A DNA stretch of 14,470 bases, from positions 1 through 14,470 of the forward strand of contig DAINCF010000144.1 of assembly GCA_036732565.1 (NCBI GenBank), given 5' to 3'. The DNA is from JAIVJN01 sp036732565 (GTDB lineage Bacteria; Acidobacteriota; Vicinamibacteria; Vicinamibacterales; UBA2999). This document shows, piece after piece, positions 1 to 7,703 of the stretch. How positions within the stretch are numbered: position 1 is the first letter of the stretch; each line of letters starts with the position of its first letter. Under the pieces are notes generated by a model. The model saw nothing but the letters and a program-made list of their open reading frames with translations. It had not been told where the DNA came from and searched no databases. A program made the translations under genes and the position numbers.

Positions 1-489
1 TTTTTCCGAACGGGCACGCCGTTCTCCGTCATCCGCACCAACGACATCGCCGGCGTGGGCGACGGCGCCTTCGGTCAGCCGGTGATGCTGGTGGGCGATC
101 CGGATGCCGGCGCGAACAAACGGTTCTCGAACGGCAACGACGACAACTTCTGGTTCAATCCAGCGGCGTTCGCGAATCCGGCTCTCGGCACGTTCGGCAA
201 CGCCCCGAGGAATCTGCTCCGCAATCCGGGTGATCAGCAGTGGGATATCGCGCTGTTCAAGAACTTCAGCGTGGGGGGCATGCGCAGACTGCAGTTCCGA
301 GCGGAGTTCTTCAACTTTCCGAATCACTCCAATCTCGGCGGCGACCCTACGTCCGGAACACGGGGTGCGCAGAGCAACCAACTGAACGGAAATCTCGGGT
401 ATGCGGACCCATCGAGTGCGAGCTTCGGCCGCATCACGACGAAGTTCGGCAACCGCGACATTCAGTTGAGCCTGCGGTTCATCTTCTAA
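1..489 (+). CDS. TonB-dependent receptor, C-terminal part (5' end outside window)
   Basis: The reading frame is open from the first base and ends at TAA 487-489, giving 162 residues of the end of an outer-membrane beta-barrel. The stretch TFGNAPRNLLRNPGDQQWD followed by IALFKNFSV and LQFRAEFFNFPNHSNLG is the usual last-strands signature of large Oar-like receptors, and the chain ends in alternating residues with a terminal phenylalanine (LSLRFIF), the signal recognised by the BAM complex. The plug, carboxypeptidase-like N-terminal domain and signal peptide would lie to the left. The in-frame ATG at 55 is internal, not a start. The substrate cannot be read from this part. The gene converges on the phospholipid operon, with an inverted-repeat element between them. 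Confidence 0.85.
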   Translation, partial: FFRTGTPFSVIRTNDIAGVGDGAFGQPVMLVGDPDAGANKRFSNGNDDNFWFNPAAFANPALGTFGNAPRNLLRNPGDQQWDIALFKNFSVGGMRRLQFRAEFFNFPNHSNLGGDPTSGTRGAQSNQLNGNLGYADPSSASFGRITTKFGNRDIQLSLRFIF

Positions 490-491
490 CC

Positions 492-650
492 GCGTTGCGA
501 AATTGTAGGTAGCGCAGGCTCTTAGGCCTGCCTCGCGGTGGTAGGGGCGGCTCGCGAGCCGCCCCTACGTTGAATCAACGATGCGAGCCCGGCACTGTTT
601 GGCAGGCCTGAAGGCCTGCGCTACGTACGGTGGTGAACATTTCGCAACGC
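492..650. repeat. Nested inverted-repeat element (REP/BIME-like) between convergent genes
   Basis: Three concentric symmetries share one centre region. The outermost is a perfect 12-bp inverted repeat (GCGTTGCGAAAT at 492-503, its complement at 639-650). Inside it are 24-bp arms at 509-532 and 601-624 that pair with 3 mismatches, each arm itself nearly palindromic around AGGCCT. In the middle lies a perfect 28-bp palindrome (541-568). The element fills almost all of the gap between the receptor stop (489) and the pssA stop (655). No T-run follows any stem, so a canonical intrinsic terminator is not shown, but the fold could stop or protect transcripts from both sides. The 24-bp arms recur at 12181-12258, so this is a repeat family. 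Mobilisation by a RAYT transposase elsewhere in the genome is possible but not seen here. Confidence 0.85.
541..568. repeat. Perfect 28-bp palindrome
   Basis: The half-site GTAGGGGCGGCTCG is followed directly by its exact reverse complement, giving 14 base pairs with no loop. In RNA it would form a very GC-rich hairpin. It is the core of the 492-650 element and, unlike the flanking 24-bp arms, does not recur at the second element in this window. Confidence 0.9.
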
Positions 651-654
651 ACTC

Positions 655-1284
655 TTATGGCTTGGGGATCCGCAGCGTGCTGATCATCAGGCTGCCACTG
701 GCGGCGTAGATCAAGACCAGCGGGTGGAGAATCGCGCCACCGATGCGGTATCCACCCAACCAGATGTCCCCTTGGACGCGACCCGTCCACAATGCCAGCG
801 CCAGCACTCCGACAATCAGGATGCTGGTAGGGATCGGCGTGCCCTCGAAGTACTTCACTTTGCCGGTGTCGCTGTCGGTGAGCACCGATGCCGTCACGTT
901 GAAACGTGCCAGCCTGCTGACGCCGCACACGACGAAGAACGTCAGGCAGACCATGTCCCACCCTCCGCGGAGGCCGAGCGTATAGCCGAGGACCGCTGGC
1001 CCGACGCCGAACGAGATCACGTCGGCCAACGAGTCCAGATCGGCACCCAACAGCGACGGCCGCGTCGGGCTGAGACGAGCCACGTAGCCGTCGAGAACGT
1101 CGCACACCAGGGCGATGGGCAGCAGCCAGATCGCGATCCACAGGCGCCGTTGATCGCCGAACGCCATGTAATCGAGACACAGGAAGATGGAGATGGTGCC
1201 ACAGCTCGCGTTGGCGATGGTCAGGACGTCCGCGGGCCTATACGAACGAAGCATCGAGAGCGGCCGACGCGAACCAGGAGGCAT
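655..1284 (-). CDS. pssA: CDP-diacylglycerol--serine O-phosphatidyltransferase (phosphatidylserine synthase)
   Basis: This 209-residue integral membrane enzyme should join serine to CDP-diacylglycerol, giving phosphatidylserine and CMP. The CDP-alcohol phosphatidyltransferase motif is complete: D62, D65-G66, A69-R70, G80, D84 and D88 (CDVLDGYVAR then GADLDSLAD). Between A-R and G there are nine residues where I expect eight. SFGVGPA after the motif, RLARFNV, and KYFEGTPIPTS match the serine-transferring branch rather than the PgsA branch. Several hydrophobic segments are visible (about 28-40, 48-61, 90-105, 111-121, 153-167, 184-200). The ATG at 1284 overlaps the upstream EEP stop (TGATG), which fixes the start; longer upstream extension of the frame lies within the EEP gene. 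It is the last gene of the operon. No phosphatidylserine decarboxylase gene is present in the window. Confidence 0.88.
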   Translation of the reverse strand: MPPGSRRPLSMLRSYRPADVLTIANASCGTISIFLCLDYMAFGDQRRLWIAIWLLPIALVCDVLDGYVARLSPTRPSLLGADLDSLADVISFGVGPAVLGYTLGLRGGWDMVCLTFFVVCGVSRLARFNVTASVLTDSDTGKVKYFEGTPIPTSILIVGVLALALWTGRVQGDIWLGGYRIGGAILHPLVLIYAASGSLMISTLRIPKP

Positions 1285-2000
1285 CACGCCGCACCACAAG
1301 TGATGTCCGCCACCACCGGAAGATGGTCGGACGCGACTCGGGCGGTCGGCGTCGCGTGCGTAAACACCCGTTGCAGCGCCTCGGCCGGATGGACCCAGAT
1401 GCGGTCGAGGGGCACGACTGGCCAATAGACCGGGAATGAGGCCGGTGTCGCGGGACGCCCCAAACGTTGGTCGAGCACGTGCACGACGGAACGTCCCGGC
1501 AGCCAATCGTTGAAGTCACCCAATACAACGAGCAGCCGGTCTCCCACCGAATCCAGGTAGTCCAGGAGCTGGCGGACCTGAGAACGCCGTTCTCGGACAC
1601 GAAGGCCGAGATGGGCGGCGAGCACGTGCACCAGCGTGCCCCCCACATCAACCGTGGCCGCCAACGCGCCACGCTGCTCCCACCGCTCCATCGAGAGGTC
1701 GATACGATGCACGTCGACTATCGGATGGCGTGTGAACAACGCGTTGCCGAAACAATGCGTCACGGTTTGCCGAGTCGGACCAAGCGCGCATTGATATCGA
1801 TCCAACGTCGTCAGCACGACCGGTTGACGCGTCTCGAGCGCGACGCTGGCTGGATAGGTGAATTCCTGCAGCGCGACGATGTCCGCGTCCAGTTCGCCGA
1901 TGACCGAGGCCACGCGATCCGGGTCGTGGCGTCCATCTCTCCCCACGCACGCGTGCACGTTGTAGGTCGCAACCCGCAGCCGCGGCCACACTGGTGGCAT
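1284..2000 (-). CDS. Endonuclease/exonuclease/phosphatase (EEP) family hydrolase, YbhP-like context
   Basis: This 238-residue protein has the full metal-dependent EEP (DNase I-like) set: ATYNVHACVGRDG with N14, IVALQEF with E46, GNALFTRHP, AAHLGL with H130, VVLGDFNDW with D162 and N164, LDRIWV with D199, and SDHLPVV with D225-H226. Such enzymes cut phosphodiester or phosphomonoester bonds in nucleic acids, inositol phosphates or sphingomyelin-type lipids; the substrate is not decided by sequence. No signal peptide or membrane segment is seen. Its position after a phospholipase D gene and before pssA favours a phospholipid-linked role, as with E. coli ybhP next to clsB. The ATG at 2000 overlaps the upstream stop (TGATG), with GGAG eight bases before it; a TTG one codon earlier is less likely. 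Confidence 0.85.
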   Translation of the reverse strand: MPPVWPRLRVATYNVHACVGRDGRHDPDRVASVIGELDADIVALQEFTYPASVALETRQPVVLTTLDRYQCALGPTRQTVTHCFGNALFTRHPIVDVHRIDLSMERWEQRGALAATVDVGGTLVHVLAAHLGLRVRERRSQVRQLLDYLDSVGDRLLVVLGDFNDWLPGRSVVHVLDQRLGRPATPASFPVYWPVVPLDRIWVHPAEALQRVFTHATPTARVASDHLPVVADITCGAA

Positions 2001-4198
2001 CAACCAAACTCCGCCCGGTCACGCTGAAGGGACACCGACGGCGCGAACTGACGCATCAGCAGCAGCGCGCGAAGCCCGGCGGCGGCGGCGACGACGAACA
2101 GGGCCGCTCCAACCATGATTGCGCCATTCGACATCGACGGATGCAAGAGCGTGTCGCGAACGAGCCCGCCCAGACCAGCCAGCAGGAAGACGACCGGAGT
2201 CAGGGCGATCGCCGAGCCAATCAGATACGCGCCGAACGGCACTCGCCCGGCGCCGCACAACAGATGCACCGCGCCCGCGCTTGCCACCGAGGCGAGCCGC
2301 AGCATGATCACCCCGAGTACCCCTCGGGCTCCCACCTGCCGGACGGATCGATAGGATCGCCTGCTGATCCATTTCGTCAGAGGGCCTGGCCCAGCCGCGC
2401 GTCCGACCAGGTAGCCGATCGCCGCGACCATCAGCGATCCGAGGAGAGCAACGATGCCGCCATGGACCGCGCCGAACAGCACGCCGGCGCCGATCGCCAC
2501 CAATTCCAGCGGGATCAGCGCGAGGTTCGCGAGCAGGACGACGCCGGCGCCGATCCACACGCTCGACAGCCTGTCCGGTATGACGGCAAGGGCGTCCTGG
2601 ACGACTTGATACTCCGGCCGCCTGACGAGCTCCGACGATGTCGACGCAATCGCCACGACAAAGACGATGGCCGGAATCCAGAAGCGAAGGCGGCTGGCGT
2701 GGGCTCTCGCGTCGATGGGCGGCACCAGTTCCGCGGCGGCTGCGCTGACGCTCACTGGCTCGTCCGGATCGGCGGCAGCCCGAAGCGCCTCGGGCGGCGG
2801 GGGCGCGCTCTCCGCCGGCAGTTCAACTCGCACCAGCGTGCGATCGGCGTGCGCGCGCGAATCGACGAGCGCGCGGAGAGAGCCTTCGCGCTCGATGCCA
2901 CGCGCGATGGCATCGACTGCCAGCCCGAGATGCTCTGCGACGAGCCGATCGCGTATCTGTCGAATGCCCGCCCGTGCTTGCGGCTCGCCGCACGCGTCCA
3001 CCGCGAGATCACATTCCGTGTCAACGCCCATCGAACGCCGCGACAAGTTGGCCGACCCAATCAGCGCGAGCGCATCGTCGATGATCATCACCTTCGAGTG
3101 CACGAAGGTTGGCACGTCCCGTTCGCGCGACGCCGCCGGATAGACGATTCGCAGCCGTCGGTGCGTGTCCGCGGCGATCAATTGCCGGAAGACGGCGTCC
3201 CGGAAGGCGCCCATGGTGCTTTGCTCGAGCCAGCCGTGACACTCTTTCGGCGTGACGACGACGACCTCGGGGCCGTCCGGCTCGCTGAGTCGCGCGGCCA
3301 GCGCAGCGCCCAGCATGTCATTCGTGAAGTACTGGTTCTCGATGTAGATGGTCTGTGTCGCCGCCGCAATCGAATCAAGATATAGCGCCTCGCACTCCCG
3401 GACGGACGGCTGCGCCTCGGAGGCCGGCAGCGTCCGGGCGATGGCGACGTCGGCATCCTTGAGATCGGCGGAGAGATCCGAGGGCCAGAGATCATCTGTG
3501 GAGGCGCTGATCGGCGGCAGTTCCTCCTCGCCGAGCGCCGACCAGCGGTCACGAGCGAGCTCGCCGAGACGCATCGCGGCCGGGCCCGTCACCATCGCCT
3601 GGACCTCGTGATACGGCGCATATGGCTCGCCGGCCGCCGTTTTCCGCGCCGGCTCCTCGAGGCGATGTGCGGGCGTGTCCCAGCGGTGCCCCGTCAGATC
3701 GATGCCGCCGGAGAACGCCAGCTGGTCGTCCACCACCACGATCTTTTGATGATGTGAAGCGCCGAGTGGGATGTGGTCGTCGAATGCGAACCGAACCCGT
3801 CGAGGCATCCGCCACCCGAGGCGCCACCTCGTCAACGGATCGCGCTCGAGCGTGTAGAGCGCGGCATGATCCCAAATCAGCAGGTAGCAACGAAGATTCG
3901 GGCGTCGTCGGGCGATGAACGCGAGCAGCTCGTCGAGCCGGGTCGGCGCGTCGGTCGCATTGGCGCCAGGCAGCAGATCGACGGCGGAGAAAATGTCCCA
4001 GCCCAGGATGAACACCGTGTGTCGCGCGGCGAGCAGCGCCTGCCTGACCAGACGAAAATGGTCGGCGGCATCCTGCACGCAGTAGAACCGATGCGCGCGC
4101 TCGACGCGCCAGCAATTCCTCCCCGGTTGGAGGATCGTGTCGGCATGATGGGACCCAGCCGCCACCGTTGCGACATCACTTTTCGCGGCTTCGCTCAT
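2000..4198 (-). CDS. Phospholipase D family protein fused to a VTT/TVP38 membrane domain
   Basis: This 732-residue protein has two parts. Residues about 30-440 form a phospholipase D superfamily unit with both HKD motifs intact (H150-K152-D157 in HHQKIVVVDD; H367-K369-D374 in VHSKVMIIDD, followed by GSANLSRRSM), plus YHEVQAMVTGPAA and IYIENQYFT, typical of phospholipases D and transphosphatidylases. Likely chemistry is hydrolysis or head-group transfer on phospholipids, including cardiolipin-type products. A charged, proline-rich linker (about 440-503) leads to hydrophobic segments from 505 to the end. These contain a VTT (SNARE-associated/DedA-like) domain around 560-680, with IPLELVAIGAGVLFG and the MLRLASVASAGAVHLLCGAG region. 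The ATG at 4198 overlaps the preceding stop (ATGA), which settles the start against a longer frame reaching upstream. The free VTT protein encoded just before it makes two VTT domains in one operon. Confidence 0.88.
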   Translation of the reverse strand: MSEAAKSDVATVAAGSHHADTILQPGRNCWRVERAHRFYCVQDAADHFRLVRQALLAARHTVFILGWDIFSAVDLLPGANATDAPTRLDELLAFIARRRPNLRCYLLIWDHAALYTLERDPLTRWRLGWRMPRRVRFAFDDHIPLGASHHQKIVVVDDQLAFSGGIDLTGHRWDTPAHRLEEPARKTAAGEPYAPYHEVQAMVTGPAAMRLGELARDRWSALGEEELPPISASTDDLWPSDLSADLKDADVAIARTLPASEAQPSVRECEALYLDSIAAATQTIYIENQYFTNDMLGAALAARLSEPDGPEVVVVTPKECHGWLEQSTMGAFRDAVFRQLIAADTHRRLRIVYPAASRERDVPTFVHSKVMIIDDALALIGSANLSRRSMGVDTECDLAVDACGEPQARAGIRQIRDRLVAEHLGLAVDAIARGIEREGSLRALVDSRAHADRTLVRVELPAESAPPPPEALRAAADPDEPVSVSAAAAELVPPIDARAHASRLRFWIPAIVFVVAIASTSSELVRRPEYQVVQDALAVIPDRLSSVWIGAGVVLLANLALIPLELVAIGAGVLFGAVHGGIVALLGSLMVAAIGYLVGRAAGPGPLTKWISRRSYRSVRQVGARGVLGVIMLRLASVASAGAVHLLCGAGRVPFGAYLIGSAIALTPVVFLLAGLGGLVRDTLLHPSMSNGAIMVGAALFVVAAAAGLRALLLMRQFAPSVSLQRDRAEFG

Positions 4199-4863
4199 GC
4201 CGTAGGTCCGGCTGGTCGCAGAGCGCGGTTGATGAGCCAGGCGAACGTGAGCGGCACGGCAAGGAACAGCGCTGCTGTGAGCAATCCGGTCGGAGACGGA
4301 TTGCGCCACACCTCCGTCAACTGGTGTCCGAAGCCAGCCAAGGCGATCACGATGACCGCCATGCCCAGCACCGTGCCGATCACGAACTCGCGATAGCCGA
4401 TGGTCGACGCCCCCATGACAATGTTGACGAGGGCGAAGGGCGCCGGCACCTTACGAATGAGAAAGACCGCGAGTGTGCCATTGCGCCTCAGCGTTGCAAT
4501 GACGCGCGTGATGCGCGCGCCCCCGAGCTGCTCGACCCGCCTCCGACCCAGCCACCGCCCGATCGCGAAGGCCGTCGACGCGCTGGCCAGACATCCCGCC
4601 ATCGCGTACATCGGCCCGAGTATCGGGCCGAACGCAAGGCCGGTTGCCGCAATCAGCAGCATGACGGGCACGAATGCCATCACGGTGAAGGCAAGCATCA
4701 CCATGGGCAGCGCGTACCAAGCACCGCGATGGGGCGTCAGCCACACCGAGACGTCGTGCAGATCCGGCGTCGAGAGCGGAATCCACTTCCACCCCGCCAC
4801 GAGCGCGGCGCCGCACGCAAGCACAATCGACAAGCGAAACAGGCCAGCTGGTCCGCAGTGCAT
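4195..4863 (-). CDS. TVP38/TMEM64 (VTT, DedA-related) membrane protein
   Basis: This 222-residue, mostly hydrophobic protein has an N-terminal membrane anchor (about 8-25) and a VTT domain at about 55-180. The re-entrant signature is visible in VPVMLLIAATGLAFGPILG, then AIGRWLG, and the family hallmark FLIRKVPAPFALVNIVMGAS, where an arginine and prolines lie in the membrane. A last membrane helix (193-210) precedes a basic tail. Family members act in lipid scrambling, undecaprenyl-phosphate or phospholipid flipping, and proton-dependent transport; the cargo here is unknown. It is the first gene of the four-gene operon and overlaps the PLD gene by four bases. The ATG at 4863 is chosen because the domain starts there and no other usual start codon lies close upstream, but no good Shine-Dalgarno precedes it, so the start is uncertain. 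Confidence 0.78.
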   Translation of the reverse strand: MHCGPAGLFRLSIVLACGAALVAGWKWIPLSTPDLHDVSVWLTPHRGAWYALPMVMLAFTVMAFVPVMLLIAATGLAFGPILGPMYAMAGCLASASTAFAIGRWLGRRRVEQLGGARITRVIATLRRNGTLAVFLIRKVPAPFALVNIVMGASTIGYREFVIGTVLGMAVIVIALAGFGHQLTEVWRNPSPTGLLTAALFLAVPLTFAWLINRALRPAGPTA

Positions 4864-5117
4864 ACCAACACGAGGATTCGCAAGAACGATGCCTGACAGG
4901 ATCGATCGGCTTAGTCGTCGCAGCGCACAACTTTGCCCTTGGCAGGGCCGGTGTACGGCACGATCTTCCAGCCATCCTTGGACGCGCAATCGGATTATTG
5001 CAGCCTCCTGGAAGCGCTCATCCTCCGTTGATCCACAATGACGGCAGCGCCGCAGCACATACACATCTAAGGTCGTCACACCGACGCGGGGTGAGCGTGA
5101 AGAGGAAGAGGACGCAG
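4864..5117. other. Divergent intergenic spacer (regulator / phospholipid operon)
   Basis: This 254-base gap separates the divergent VTT gene (-) and MerR-XRE-cupin regulator (+), so it must hold the start signals for both. I find no convincing -35/-10 pair on either strand. The minus strand between 4994 and 4911 reads as a short coding-like fragment (separate entry). Two GTG codons in frame with the regulator (5091 and 5097) could extend it into this spacer. Confidence 0.5.
4911..4994 (-). pseudogene. Short coding-like fragment, possible gene remnant
   Basis: Between two in-frame TAA codons (4997-4995 and 4913-4911) lie 27 codons containing DGWKIVPYTGPAKGKVVRC, with a second cysteine four residues before this stretch. 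About 22 of 27 third positions are G or C, as in a real gene of this GC-rich genome. There is no ATG inside. The same frame upstream carries ATG at 5021 directly abutting GGAGG and ATG at 5066, but both are cut off by the TAA at 4997. It could be the tail of a decayed small gene, a frameshifted fragment, or chance. I do not recognise the family. Confidence 0.25.
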
Positions 5118-5975
5118 GTGGCAAAGAGCGGGCAGGGCACTGATCGGACGCGCCCACCTCGATTGGGTCTCCTCACCGTTGGCGAGACATCACGCATTCT
5201 GGGAGTCAGCCCCTCGACCCTGCGCTTGTGGGAGAACGTCGGGCTGATCTCGCCCGCGCGGAGCAATGGCCGATATCGACTCTACGGCCGCGAGCTGCTC
5301 GAGGTCCTCAAGCGCATCAAGTACCTGCGCGACGTCAAGCGCCTGAATCTTCCTGGCATCCGTCAGGAGCTCACCGCCGGGGCCCAGTCGGCGAGCAAAC
5401 CCGCGAAGCGACAGGCGCGCCCGGTCGCCGCCCAGAACGGGCGCGATCTCGGTCCCAAACTGCGGAAGCTCCGTCTGCGACACGGCATGGGTGTCGTCGA
5501 GGCCGCCAAGCACGCGAAGATCTCCGCGGGTTTCCTCAGCGCCATCGAGCTGTCGCGCGCGAATCCATCGGTAGCCACCATGCACCGCCTGGCCGCGGCC
5601 TACGGGACGACGGTGCTGGAGTTCTTCGATGTGCCGAAGCATCGACGCCGGCTGGTGCGGCCGCGTGAACGTCGCGCCATCGTGCTGGGCTCGGGTGTGC
5701 GGATCGAGGAGCTGTCGATTGGCGCCAGGCAGCTCGAGAGCCAACTCTGGAAGATCCCGCCAGGAGCCGGAAGCGACGGCGCCTACTCTCACCAGGGCGA
5801 GGAGTTCATCCACGTCCTCCAAGGGACGCTCGAGCTGTGGCTCGACGAGCTCGAGTGCCATACGCTGCGTGCGGGCGACAGCTTCTGGTTCGAGAGCACG
5901 GTCGGCCACCGATGGTTCAACCCCTCTGACGACGAAGCGATCCTGCTGTGGATCAACACGCCACCGACGTTCTGA
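5118..5975 (+). CDS. Three-domain transcriptional regulator: MerR HTH - XRE HTH - cupin
   Basis: This 285-residue protein carries two separate DNA-binding domains and one ligand domain. Residues about 18-85 are a MerR-type winged helix (LLTVGETSRILGVSPSTLRLW, then SNGRYRLYGRELLEVLKRI). After a basic linker, residues 111-171 form a Cro/C1-type helix-turn-helix (LRLRHGMGVVEAAKHAKISA, then IELSRANPSVATMHRLA). Residues about 205-280 are a cupin_2 domain with SHQGEEFIHVLQGTLELW (H225, E229), GDSFWFEST and H264, a plausible metal or ligand pocket. The XRE-cupin half is the architecture of PuuR and related amine or amino-acid regulators. GTG 5118 is preferred because AGAGGA lies five bases upstream (5107-5112); GTG 5091 or 5097 is possible. 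It is divergent from the phospholipid operon and ends 18 bases from the convergent amidohydrolase stop. Confidence 0.85.
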   Translation: MAKSGQGTDRTRPPRLGLLTVGETSRILGVSPSTLRLWENVGLISPARSNGRYRLYGRELLEVLKRIKYLRDVKRLNLPGIRQELTAGAQSASKPAKRQARPVAAQNGRDLGPKLRKLRLRHGMGVVEAAKHAKISAGFLSAIELSRANPSVATMHRLAAAYGTTVLEFFDVPKHRRRLVRPRERRAIVLGSGVRIEELSIGARQLESQLWKIPPGAGSDGAYSHQGEEFIHVLQGTLELWLDELECHTLRAGDSFWFESTVGHRWFNPSDDEAILLWINTPPTF

Positions 5976-5993
5976 TGGCGGCGAGGTGGCGCT

Positions 5994-7691
5994 TCAGCGG
6001 CTCGCCGAGCTCACCGGGCGCTCGTAAAGAACCTTGCCGCCCACGATCGTCATGTCGATGCGGGCGTCCTTGAGACGATTCGGGTCCATCGTGAGCAGGT
6101 CGTCGCCCAGGACCACCATGTCGGCCAGCTTCCCTGGCTCCAACGATCCCTTGGTCGCCTCGTCGAAGTTGATGTGCGCCGAGTTGACCGTGTAGGCGCG
6201 GATCGCGTCCTGAATGGACACTCGCTCGTCGGCGCCCCACACCTTGCCGGACATGCCCTTGCGCGTGACCGCCGCATAGAGGCCGACCAACGGGCCGATC
6301 GGCAGCACGTCGGCGCTGAACGCCATGAAGATGCCGTGCTTCTTCCACGGCGTGGCGATCGGATTGTTGTGCTCCAGACGATATCCCTCGAGGTTGTCGA
6401 CGTAGCGGCCTTCGAGCGTATAGGTGAAGTTCGGTTGCTGCGTGATCAGAATCCGGTTCGCCACCATCTTGCGCATCGTCTCTTCCGGCGGCGGAATCGT
6501 GAAGTGATTCAGATAGTGCCGGTGGTTGCTGCGCGGCGATTCACGCAGCACGCGCTCGAAAACATCGACGGTCAACTGAATGGCCGCGTCGCCAATCGCG
6601 TGGAAGCCCATCTGCCAACCGAGATCGTGCCCGGTTTTGACGATCTCGTAGATCTGGACCTCGTCGAAATTCAGCGAGCCGCGATAATCCGCCTGCCCTT
6701 TGTACGGTTGCAACGTGTAGGCGGCCGGGCCGGTGAACCCGCCGTCCACGCTGACCTTGATCGCACCGATCTTGAGCCGATCGTCGCCATCGCCCGTCTT
6801 CCGGCCGAATGCCTTCATCTTCGACGCGCCGCTCCACCCGATCGACTGCCCGCTGCGTGCCTCGGGTGATGCCCATCGGATCTGCACGGTCGCGCGCGGC
6901 AGCTCGCTGCCGTGCGCGCGGTAAATCTCTTCCCATTCCGCGTAGCCATCGGCACTGACTCCGGCAAGCGTGAAGCTGGTGATGCCGAGGCTGAGGACCT
7001 GGCGGATGTTTTCGACCAGGCTGGCGCGCAGTTCCGCAGGCGTCGCGTTCGGGACCAGGCGGCCGACCAACCCCTGACGCTCGCGGATGACGCCGTTGAG
7101 CTCGCCTGCCGCGTCCTTCTCGATCACACCGCCCTCAGGCTGCGGCGTCTCCTTCGTGATCCCGGCGAGCTTCAGGGCGAGGCTGTTGGCGACCGCGCTG
7201 TGGCTGCCGGCTCGCGTGATGATGACCGGATTGTCCCGAGCCACTTCGTCCAGGTCCTGCCTGAGCGGCCGCCGCTTCTCCTGCAGCTCGTCTTCGGACC
7301 ATGCGGCGCCTGTCACCCACTCGCCCGGTCCCAGCTCCTGGGCCTTCGCGAGGATCTTTTGTTGAATCTCCCTGATCGACTTCGTGCCGGCGAGATTCAC
7401 GTGCCGTCGCGCCTGACCATTCAAGTGAATGTGCGTATCGTTGAACCCCGGTACGACCAGGCGCCCGCGCAGATCGATGGCGCGCGACGCGCGGTACTTC
7501 TTCGCGAGCTCGTTGGTGCCGATCGCGACGACCTTCCCGGCATTCACCACAATGGCCTGATGAATCGAAAACGCCTCGTCAACGATGGCGATCTTGCCGT
7601 TGTGGAGTATCAAGTCGACAGGTGGCTGAGCTGAGGCGACGACCGCGTTGGCGGCGATGGCACACGCGAGGAGCGATATTCGGAGGCTCAT
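5994..7691 (-). CDS. Exported amidohydrolase, YtcJ-like (amidohydrolase_3 family)
   Basis: This 565-residue protein begins with a Sec signal peptide (MSLRISLLACAIAANAVVASA, cleavage likely before QPP), placing it in the periplasm. The metal-site pattern of the amidohydrolase superfamily is visible: H87 and H89 in PGFNDTHIHLNG, a lysine at 312 in IKVSVDGGFTG, H364 in GFHAIGDAA, H396 in YLNHFTIP, and D461 in AFSADVLP. The family removes acyl or amide groups from small molecules; the substrate is not decided. The C-terminus (GSLEPGKLADMVVLGDD) closes the composite beta-sandwich usual for the family. It starts 12 bases after the permease stop, with AAGGTGA overlapping that stop codon, so the two are one transcript. 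It is the last gene of the cluster. Confidence 0.85.
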   Translation of the reverse strand: MSLRISLLACAIAANAVVASAQPPVDLILHNGKIAIVDEAFSIHQAIVVNAGKVVAIGTNELAKKYRASRAIDLRGRLVVPGFNDTHIHLNGQARRHVNLAGTKSIREIQQKILAKAQELGPGEWVTGAAWSEDELQEKRRPLRQDLDEVARDNPVIITRAGSHSAVANSLALKLAGITKETPQPEGGVIEKDAAGELNGVIRERQGLVGRLVPNATPAELRASLVENIRQVLSLGITSFTLAGVSADGYAEWEEIYRAHGSELPRATVQIRWASPEARSGQSIGWSGASKMKAFGRKTGDGDDRLKIGAIKVSVDGGFTGPAAYTLQPYKGQADYRGSLNFDEVQIYEIVKTGHDLGWQMGFHAIGDAAIQLTVDVFERVLRESPRSNHRHYLNHFTIPPPEETMRKMVANRILITQQPNFTYTLEGRYVDNLEGYRLEHNNPIATPWKKHGIFMAFSADVLPIGPLVGLYAAVTRKGMSGKVWGADERVSIQDAIRAYTVNSAHINFDEATKGSLEPGKLADMVVLGDDLLTMDPNRLKDARIDMTIVGGKVLYERPVSSASR

Positions 7692-7703
7692 GGCAACTCA
7701 CCT

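Noticed and set aside
1994..3385. Plus-strand open frame of about 463 codons opposite the PLD-VTT gene
   Set aside because: Composition is Arg/Asp/Gln-rich without a domain, and the opposite strand carries two intact HKD motifs and a VTT domain.
5976..5993. Terminator between the convergent regulator and amidohydrolase genes
   Set aside because: The 18-base gap has no stem-loop or T-run that I can see.
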